DNA of 5,875 nucleotides from an uncultured beta proteobacterium (GTDB lineage: Bacteria > Pseudomonadota > Gammaproteobacteria > Burkholderiales > Burkholderiaceae_C), in contig CAJBVC010000692.1 in NCBI GenBank assembly GCA_903958915.1, forward strand, positions 1-5,875. The letters are read 5' to 3'. A program made the position numbers and the translations under genes. This document shows, piece after piece, positions 1-4,866 of this stretch (position 1 is its first letter; each line of letters begins with the position of its first letter). A model generated the notes under the pieces. It saw only the letters and a program-made list of their open reading frames with translations. It was not told the DNA's origin and made no database searches.

Positions 1-1596
1 ATGACCGGCCTCGAATCAAAGAAGCAGCTGGGAAAGCCGTGGTGGCAGGCAGTGCACAAGGAAGACCAGAAGCGTATCGCACTATGCTGGAGTGAACTCG
101 TAACCCAGCACAGGCAGCTGTGCACCGAATTTCGGGTGAGCAAGCCTGATGGGACGGTGGTCTGGATGTATGCGCAGTGCCGAATTCCCGGCGAGAAGGC
201 TGAATCAGCCGCGTTTCGCACGGTGTCGTTTACTGACATTACGGTGCTCAAGGAGGCGGAGAAGCAAATTGCACAATTTGCCTTCTACGATGCCCTGACC
301 GGTTTGCCCAACAGACGGCTTCTGATGGACCGTTTGAGCCAGGTGGTGAAGGCGCAGGAGCGCAGCAACAAGAGCGGTGCCTTGCTGTTTCTGGACCTGG
401 ATAACTTCAAGTCTCTGAATGACACGATGGGTCACGACAAGGGCGACCTGTTGTTGCAGCATGTTGCAGCCCGCCTTAAGTCTGCAGTGCGCGTTGGCGA
501 CACGGTGGCACGTTTGGGTGGCGACGAATTTGTGGCGGTACTGGAAAACCTGAGTCCGAGAATGCGCGATGCCGCCCGGCAAGTGCGCAGTGTGGCGGAG
601 AAAATTCTCGCCGAGCTCAATGAACGCTACGAGCTCGATGACCTGGAGCATTTCAGCACGCCCAGTATTGGAATTACGATGTTTGGCCCGGCGTCTGTCA
701 GTGTCGAAGAGCTGATGAAGCGTGCTGACATGGCGATGTACCAGGCCAAGTCGGCAGGGCGCAACACGTTTCGATTCTTCGATCCTGAAATGCAGGCGGT
801 TATCGCGGCGCGAGTCGAGCTTGAGAATGAACTACGAACCGCTTTACAGGAAGACCAGTTCATCCTGCATTACCAGCCCAAGTTCAACTCGGAAGGCGGG
901 CTAGTAGGAGCTGAAGCGTTTGTGCGTTGGGAACACCCGACACGCGGCCTGGTGTCACCCGCCTCCTTCATTCCATTGGCCGAAGAGACCGGGCTGATTG
1001 TTCCGCTGGGTAACTTTGTCTTGAAGCAAGCCTGTGTGCAACTGCAACAGTGGGGTGAGTCGCCAGAAACCAATCAACTCATCATGGAGGTGAAGCTGAG
1101 CGGCTTGCAGTTGCATCAGAGCGATTTTGTTCAAATGGTGCTGGAAACCCTCAAAACCACCGGTGCCCGGCCAGACCTCCTCAAGCTTGAAATCAACGAG
1201 AGCCTGCTGGTGCTTGACGTGGAGGACATCATCGAGAAGACCACCGAGCTGAGTGATTACGGCATTGTGTTTTCACTGGCTGATTTGGGAACCGGCTACT
1301 CGTCGCTGTCGCACCTGCGCCGGCTGGCACTGGATCAGTTGCGCATTGACCAGTCGTTTGTGCGGGGGTTGCTGACCGATTCGAACGACGCTGCGGTAAC
1401 CAGAAGCATTTTTGCGCTGGCGAGCAGTTTGAAGCTCAAAGTTGGTGCCGAAGGAGTCGAAACGCAGGAGCAGCGAGACCTACTTGCTTCGCACGGATGT
1501 GTTGAGTTCCAGGGGTACTTCTTCAGCCAGCCGCTTCATGTTAGCGAGTTCGAAGATCTGGTGCGGCGACAAACCAATTTGGAGAGTGTTGCGTGA
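1..1596 (+). CDS. PAS-GGDEF-EAL cyclic-di-GMP signalling protein (5' partial), EAL site degenerate
   Basis: Cytoplasmic c-di-GMP turnover or sensing protein; 531 residues are visible. Residues 1-85 are the second half of a PAS/PAC domain: the GKPWW..VH.ED stretch, FRVSKPDGTVVW, then TDIT leading into the linker helix. Residue 1 therefore falls inside the PAS fold, and the ATG at base 1 is probably internal. GGDEF domain, about 92-262: DALTGLPNRR at 97-106, metal-site DLD at 132-134, intact GGDEF at 173-177 and an RVGD inhibitory site at 164-167, so diguanylate cyclase activity is plausible. EAL domain, about 275-525: EAF (E305), E397, D428, E484 and Q504 are kept. However, the usual Asn of the NLS motif is K365, the first Asp of DDFGTG is A427, and the catalytic Lys of KID is R448. 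Phosphodiesterase activity is thus doubtful, and the EAL half may only bind or regulate. The stop overlaps the next start by 4 bases. Confidence 0.93.
   Translation: MTGLESKKQLGKPWWQAVHKEDQKRIALCWSELVTQHRQLCTEFRVSKPDGTVVWMYAQCRIPGEKAESAAFRTVSFTDITVLKEAEKQIAQFAFYDALTGLPNRRLLMDRLSQVVKAQERSNKSGALLFLDLDNFKSLNDTMGHDKGDLLLQHVAARLKSAVRVGDTVARLGGDEFVAVLENLSPRMRDAARQVRSVAEKILAELNERYELDDLEHFSTPSIGITMFGPASVSVEELMKRADMAMYQAKSAGRNTFRFFDPEMQAVIAARVELENELRTALQEDQFILHYQPKFNSEGGLVGAEAFVRWEHPTRGLVSPASFIPLAEETGLIVPLGNFVLKQACVQLQQWGESPETNQLIMEVKLSGLQLHQSDFVQMVLETLKTTGARPDLLKLEINESLLVLDVEDIIEKTTELSDYGIVFSLADLGTGYSSLSHLRRLALDQLRIDQSFVRGLLTDSNDAAVTRSIFALASSLKLKVGAEGVETQEQRDLLASHGCVEFQGYFFSQPLHVSEFEDLVRRQTNLESVA
1581..1586 (+). 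promoter_or_regulatory. Ribosome binding site for the nucleotidyltransferase GTG start
   Basis: GGAGAG lies inside the end of the upstream coding region, six bases before the GTG at 1593. This spacing favours the GTG over the in-frame ATG at 1605, which would be 18 bases away. The GTG also gives the short lead (MTKGMILAAG) usual for this family. Confidence 0.7.
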
Positions 1597-2696
1597 CAAA
1601 GGGCATGATTTTGGCGGCGGGGCAGGGGACACGCGTGCGTCCGCTTACCAATGATTTGCCTAAGCCGATGGTGCCCATTCTGGGCAGACCGGTGATGGAG
1701 TATCTGATCGAACACATGGCGCGCCACGGTGTTCGCGAGATCATGATCAATGTGGCTTTTCACCACCACAAAATAGAAGAGTACTTTGGCGACGGCAGTC
1801 GCTGGGGCGTGCAGATCGGGTACTCGTACGAAGGTGCGCTCGACCACGGAGACATTCTTCCAAGACCCAGAGGGTCCGCAGGGGGAATCCGCCATATTCA
1901 GGATTTCTCGGGGTTCTTTGACGAGACCACTTTGGTGCTGTGTGGTGATGCCCTCATTGACCTGGATATCGGCGCTGCCGTGCGTGAGCACAAAGCCAAG
2001 GGTGCAGTTGCCAGTGTGGTGGCGCTGGAGGTTCCGCAAGACCAGGTGGAAAGCTATGGCATGGTGGTGGCTGACCAGACCGGTCGGGTGCAGTCCTTTC
2101 AGGAGAAGCCGACGCCGCAAGAGGCGCGTTCTACCTTGGCAAGCACGGGCATTTATCTGTTTGAGCCCTCTGTCGTTGACATGATTCCATCCGGGTGCAA
2201 CTTTGACATTGGCTCACAGCTTTTTCCAATGCTGGTGGAGAAGCAGCTGCCATTTTTTGTGCAGAACCAGGTTTTCAACTGGATTGATATTGGCCGTGTG
2301 AGTGACTATTGGTCTGTCCTGCAGCGGGTGATCCGCGGTGAGGTGGCACACATGCACATGCCGGGTAAGGAAGTGCGACCAGGCGTGTGGGTGGGGCTGA
2401 ACACGCGTGTGGATTGGGAGCAAGTGCGAATAGAGGGCCCGGTTTACCTGGGTTCCAGTGTCCGGCTTGAACCGGGCGCCACCATCATTGGCCCCACGTG
2501 GATTGGGCACGGCAGCCACATTCGTGCCGGCGCTGTCGTGAAGAAGAGCATTCTTTTTGAATACACACGCATTGGTGAAGGTATGGAGTTCTCGGAAATG
2601 ATTGTGTCGCCTGACTATTGCGTCAACAGCAAGGGCGAGACGGTCTACCGCGGGGATGACACTTGTTTGTTGCGTTGGAGTGACGCGAGGGCCTGA
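1593..2696 (+). CDS. Sugar-phosphate nucleotidyltransferase (ManC/GlmU-like NDP-sugar synthase)
   Basis: 367-aa cytoplasmic enzyme predicted to join a nucleoside triphosphate and a sugar-1-phosphate into an NDP-sugar plus pyrophosphate. The N-terminal Rossmann-like domain (about 4-245) has the family signature LAAGQGTRVRPLT at 7-19 and PKP at 23-25 (K24), the metal-binding GD at 118-119, EKP at 171-173, and the second metal Asp in WIDIG at 230-234. Residues about 260-340 are irregular hexapeptide repeats of a left-handed beta-helix. At 367 aa it resembles GDP-mannose pyrophosphorylase-like proteins. It is shorter than bifunctional GlmU and lacks the phosphoglucomutase domain fused to some cyanobacterial relatives. 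Mannose-1-phosphate guanylyltransferase is a common label for such proteins, but sugar and base cannot be read from the sequence. The GTG start overlaps the preceding TGA (GTGA), indicating co-transcription and probable translational coupling with the c-di-GMP protein. Confidence 0.9.
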   Translation: MTKGMILAAGQGTRVRPLTNDLPKPMVPILGRPVMEYLIEHMARHGVREIMINVAFHHHKIEEYFGDGSRWGVQIGYSYEGALDHGDILPRPRGSAGGIRHIQDFSGFFDETTLVLCGDALIDLDIGAAVREHKAKGAVASVVALEVPQDQVESYGMVVADQTGRVQSFQEKPTPQEARSTLASTGIYLFEPSVVDMIPSGCNFDIGSQLFPMLVEKQLPFFVQNQVFNWIDIGRVSDYWSVLQRVIRGEVAHMHMPGKEVRPGVWVGLNTRVDWEQVRIEGPVYLGSSVRLEPGATIIGPTWIGHGSHIRAGAVVKKSILFEYTRIGEGMEFSEMIVSPDYCVNSKGETVYRGDDTCLLRWSDARA

Positions 2697-2742
2697 TTTC
2701 GCATGTTGAAAATTTGCGTTCGTGGATTCCGGTCAGTGTCTG

Positions 2743-2811
2743 AAAAAAACAATCGGGTAAAAAAAGTGGTACCAAGAATTGAAAAATACGTGGTAGAAAA
2801 GTAGAAATCAC
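2743..2811 (+). promoter_or_regulatory. A-tract-rich upstream region of the sigma-54 promoter
   Basis: This stretch just upstream of the -24 element has A runs at 2743-2749, 2759-2765, 2782-2786 and 2797-2800. It also has GTGGTA twice, at 2766-2771 and 2790-2795, the first overlapping the palindrome TGGTACCA (2767-2774). Sigma-54 promoters need a distal activator site and often a bend, so this is a reasonable place for them. I cannot match a known activator or IHF consensus, and the A runs are not cleanly phased. The function is inferred from position only. Confidence 0.25.
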
Positions 2812-2827
2812 TGGCAAAAGAGTTGCC
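2812..2827 (+). promoter_or_regulatory. Sigma-54 (RpoN) -24/-12 promoter
   Basis: TGGCA at 2812-2816 and TTGC at 2823-2826 match the RpoN consensus TGGCACG-N4-TTGCW. The invariant GG (2813-2814) and GC (2825-2826) are separated by exactly 10 bases, as required. Mismatches are AA for CG after TGGCA, and C for W after TTGC. A C precedes TGGC, matching the pyrimidine preference. The predicted start is near 2838, giving a leader of about 39 nt before the ATG at 2877. Such promoters need an ATP-dependent enhancer-binding activator, whose site should lie upstream. Confidence 0.75.
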
Positions 2828-2863
2828 TGACGTGATAACATGACCTTGCAAAAAATATTTTTT

Positions 2864-2869
2864 AGGGAG
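2864..2869 (+). promoter_or_regulatory. Ribosome binding site of the small secreted protein
   Basis: AGGGAG is seven bases before the ATG at 2877, in an A/T-rich and probably unstructured leader, which suggests efficient translation. Confidence 0.75.
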
Positions 2870-2876
2870 TAGGTAT

Positions 2877-3305
2877 ATGAAAAAAATCTTTATCGCTGCA
2901 GCGCTGATTGCAGCAAGCGTCTCTGCTTTTGCTTTTCAAGCAGGCATGACAACCACCCAGGTGAACACCGAGGTTGCCCAACGTATTGCGGGCGGTGAGT
3001 CGCTTGAGTCCATCGCAGCGGCTGCCAATGCTGTGGGTATTTCTGCCATGACGGTTCAAACTGCAATGGTGAATGCGGGTCAGAACAGCACTACAGTCTT
3101 CAATGCCTTGGTGGCAGGTGGTGCTAACCCTGGTGCACTGCTTCCTCCTACGGCCGCCGGCGGAGCGACTGGTGGAAACACTGGTGGTAACACTGGCGCA
3201 AACACGGGTGGTTCCTTTAGCGGGTTCAGCGGATCCACTAGTTTTGGGACATCGAGGTCGGCCACTGTTGGCGGTGGTGGCAAGAGCGGCGTTAGTCCCA
3301 CCTGA
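2877..3305 (+). CDS. Small secreted protein of unknown function, Gly/Asn/Thr-rich tail
   Basis: 142-aa protein that I do not recognise as a named family. A Sec signal peptide is clear: MKK, then a hydrophobic core (IFIAAALIAASVSAF), with an AFA site predicting cleavage after residue 19. Residues about 28-90 are Ala-rich, probably helical, and contain approximate 14-residue repeats: TV..A(M/L)V..G.N at 59-70 and again at 73-84, with a weaker copy at 45-56. A Pro-rich hinge (PP at 90-91) leads to a low-complexity tail of Gly, Asn, Thr and Ser with TGGN-type tandem repeats at 98-113. The mature protein has no Cys, and there is no PEP-CTERM, LPXTG or lipobox signal. It lies between two polysaccharide genes but has its own sigma-54 promoter and terminator. 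A matrix or envelope role is inferred from this context. Start, signal peptide and RBS make it a convincing gene. Confidence 0.87.
   Translation: MKKIFIAAALIAASVSAFAFQAGMTTTQVNTEVAQRIAGGESLESIAAAANAVGISAMTVQTAMVNAGQNSTTVFNALVAGGANPGALLPPTAAGGATGGNTGGNTGANTGGSFSGFSGSTSFGTSRSATVGGGGKSGVSPT
3009..3128 (+). repeat. Degenerate 14-residue (42-bp) repeats in the small secreted protein
   Basis: Residues 59-70 and 73-84 align with a period of exactly 14: T59/T73, V60/V74, A63/A77, V65/V79, G68/G82 and N70/N84 agree, and M64/L78 is conservative. Residues 45-56 form a weaker third copy (I46, A49, G54, S56). The pattern suggests short helix-turn units. It is visible in the protein but weak in the DNA. 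Confidence 0.45.
3168..3215 (+). repeat. 12-bp tandem coding repeat (about 4 units)
   Basis: Four consecutive 12-base units, beginning at 3168, 3180, 3192 and 3204, are variants of ACTGGTGGTAAC. The first two differ at one base and the last is the most diverged. They are in frame and encode TGGN, TGGN, TGAN and TGGS (residues 98-113). Such short in-frame repeats can vary in copy number between strains. Confidence 0.75.
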
Positions 3306-3325
3306 TCGGCTGACTTTTTTCGAAT

Positions 3326-3353
3326 AATGGCAGCTTCTGGCTGCCATTTTTTT
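3326..3353 (+). terminator. Rho-independent terminator after the small secreted gene
   Basis: The 9-base arms AATGGCAGC (3326-3334) and GCTGCCATT (3340-3348) are perfectly complementary around a 5-base loop TTCTG, and the T run spans 3347-3353. It begins 20 bases after the TGA at 3303-3305. On the minus strand the hairpin is not followed by a T run, so it acts in the plus direction only. Confidence 0.88.
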
Positions 3354-3386
3354 GTCGAAATCCCTCGCAATCCAATCTGTTGCGCC

Positions 3387-3391
3387 GAAGG
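3387..3391 (+). promoter_or_regulatory. Ribosome binding site that decides the ligase start
   Basis: GAAGG is five bases before the ATG at 3397. This supports 3397 over the in-frame TTG at 3352, which lies within the terminator T run and has no ribosome binding site. Confidence 0.6.
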
Positions 3392-3396
3392 CAATC

Positions 3397-4866
3397 ATGG
3401 CGAAAACTGCATCTCGCAGCCAAAGGCACGGGCCGAATGACGGCTGGGTGTTTTTCGGCCTGCTGGCCCTGCTGATTTGGGCCCCCCTGCCCCTGGGTAG
3501 TAATCGTCTATGGGCGATAGGGCTGTTGCAAGTTGCCGCCTGCGCACTAGTTTTGGGAACACTGTGGGTCTGGCGGGAACACTTGCCGGCAGCGATGGAG
3601 CAACTTCACAAGTTTCGCTGGCCCGCTGGTTTGCTGACTTGCATGGTGTTGATCTCCTGGTTACAGATTACACCGCTACGTGTTGAATGGCTTGACCTGC
3701 TTTCACCCAAGGTTGGGGAAATGCTCCAGCCGACGGTTGCCCAGACAGTCTCCATCGATGTCTTTCAGTCGCAGTCAATGGCAGCGCTGTCTTTTTGCTA
3801 CCTTGCCATCTTTCTGGTGGCTGTGATGACCGTGCGGGAGAGTGCGCGACTTGATCGGTTGGCTCAAGTGCTGGTGTTCAGTGGTGTGATGCAGGCCGTT
3901 CTAGGTGCCGTTCTGTTCTCTCTTAAAGCCGAGTACCGGCTTTTTTATTCCAACGTCTCCCATACCCGAATGATCGGGTCCTTTGTGTCCCCTAATAACA
4001 TGGCCGGTTACCTTTGCATGTGCCTGTCAATCGGTATTGGCTTGATGCTTGCGCGTCTGGGTCGAGGTGAAGAACGCACCGCCAAGCACTGGAAAACGCA
4101 CGTCGTGGGCGCCATTGCGTTCATGCTCAGTCCCAAGATGCGGTTGCGATTGTTGTTGATTGTCATGGTGATCGGTCTGGTCTTGACACGCTCACGCATG
4201 GGCAATGCTGCACTTTTTATATCCATGGTAGCTGTTGGATTGATTGCCGTAATAAAAGCGCGGCAAACAGCTCCTCAAACGATCGCGCTTATTGTGAGTC
4301 TCATTGTTATTGATGTGCTGGTGGTGGGGACATGGGTCGGACTGGAGAAGGTCGTTGAGCGGATTCAACAAACAGAGTTGACTGTGGCTGATGGTGGAAA
4401 GTCGGAGTCAGTAGAGGCCAGAACCGAGGCGGCACGAACTTCGCTTCCCATCGTTAGCGACTTCCCGATACTCGGTACGGGAGGAGGCACCTTTTACAAC
4501 ATCTTTCTCAGCTACCGTACACCAAGTTATGGCTACACCTATGTGGACCATACGCACAACGATTTCGTCGAAATCGCTACCGACTATGGACTTGTGGGTT
4601 TGGGGATTCTCGGAGTGCTCGTGGCTTCTACCTTGGTGACAGTGGTTCAGGTGATGGGACGCCGTAAGTCCAGGCTCCCGTGGGGAATCGCTTTTGGTGT
4701 CGCCATGAGTATCGTCGCACTGCTGTTTCACAGCACCGTGGACTTCAACCTGCAGATTCCCTCGAATGCGCTAACCATGGTAGTTATTCTGGCAATGGGT
4801 TGGATCGCCAGTGTTCTCCCTTCTCCAAAGGGTGGGCAGAAGTCCACCAGGAGTGCCTCCCAATGA
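3397..4866 (+). CDS. O-antigen ligase / Wzy-type polysaccharide polymerase family membrane protein
   Basis: 489-aa inner-membrane protein with roughly 12 hydrophobic segments, at about residues 17-31, 37-57, 77-92, 128-146, 153-175, 200-219, 234-244, 248-264, 267-286, 295-313, 395-417, 426-444 and 457-474; the 234-244 stretch is short. The Wzy_C/O-antigen ligase hallmarks are present: LTRSRMGN at 263-270 at a membrane edge, then a large periplasmic loop of about 314-394 with R342 and R347, PILGTGGGTF at 357-366 and HTHNDFVE at 385-392. In this superfamily such Arg and His residues handle undecaprenyl-linked glycan donors. It should polymerise repeat units or transfer a glycan to an acceptor; polymerase and ligase cannot be told apart by sequence alone. 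The adjacent nucleotidyltransferase supports a polysaccharide role. Its stop overlaps the next ATG. No clear promoter separates it from the terminator upstream. Confidence 0.87.
   Translation: MAKTASRSQRHGPNDGWVFFGLLALLIWAPLPLGSNRLWAIGLLQVAACALVLGTLWVWREHLPAAMEQLHKFRWPAGLLTCMVLISWLQITPLRVEWLDLLSPKVGEMLQPTVAQTVSIDVFQSQSMAALSFCYLAIFLVAVMTVRESARLDRLAQVLVFSGVMQAVLGAVLFSLKAEYRLFYSNVSHTRMIGSFVSPNNMAGYLCMCLSIGIGLMLARLGRGEERTAKHWKTHVVGAIAFMLSPKMRLRLLLIVMVIGLVLTRSRMGNAALFISMVAVGLIAVIKARQTAPQTIALIVSLIVIDVLVVGTWVGLEKVVERIQQTELTVADGGKSESVEARTEAARTSLPIVSDFPILGTGGGTFYNIFLSYRTPSYGYTYVDHTHNDFVEIATDYGLVGLGILGVLVASTLVTVVQVMGRRKSRLPWGIAFGVAMSIVALLFHSTVDFNLQIPSNALTMVVILAMGWIASVLPSPKGGQKSTRSASQ
4849..4853 (+). 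promoter_or_regulatory. Ribosome binding site for the LapD-like gene
   Basis: AGGAG lies within the end of the ligase coding region, nine bases before the ATG at 4863. This supports the overlapping ATGA start. Confidence 0.65.

Noticed and set aside
1..3. ATG at base 1 as the true start of the PAS-GGDEF-EAL gene
   Set aside because: The protein begins in the middle of a PAS fold, at the segment usually reading LTGY...LG..WW, so the gene most likely starts upstream of the window.
1536..2120. 194-codon minus-strand open frame
   Set aside because: It is antisense to two well-supported genes and shows no recognisable domain.
2733..2743. TCAG-TGT-CTGA hairpin as a terminator for the nucleotidyltransferase gene
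   Set aside because: The stem is only four pairs and is followed by A rather than T on the plus strand.
2835..2840. GATAAC as a sigma-70 -10 box
   Set aside because: No -35 element lies at 16-18 bases upstream, and the overlapping -24/-12 element is a far better match.
3168..3215. Short tandem repeat as a CRISPR or regulatory iteron array
   Set aside because: Units are 12 bases, contiguous, in frame and code for TGGN-type residues, with no spacers.
3240..3305. PEP-CTERM sorting signal at the end of the small secreted protein
   Set aside because: The C-terminus is Gly/Ser-rich, with no PEP motif, no hydrophobic segment and no terminal basic cluster.
3352..3396. TTG at 3352 as start of the ligase gene (15 extra residues)
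   Set aside because: It lies in the T run of the terminator and has no ribosome binding site. The ATG at 3397 has GAAGG at a good distance.
2862..3398. 178-codon minus-strand open frame opposite the small secreted gene
   Set aside because: It runs antisense through the terminator, has no recognisable protein features, and arises from the GC-rich repeat coding of the plus strand.
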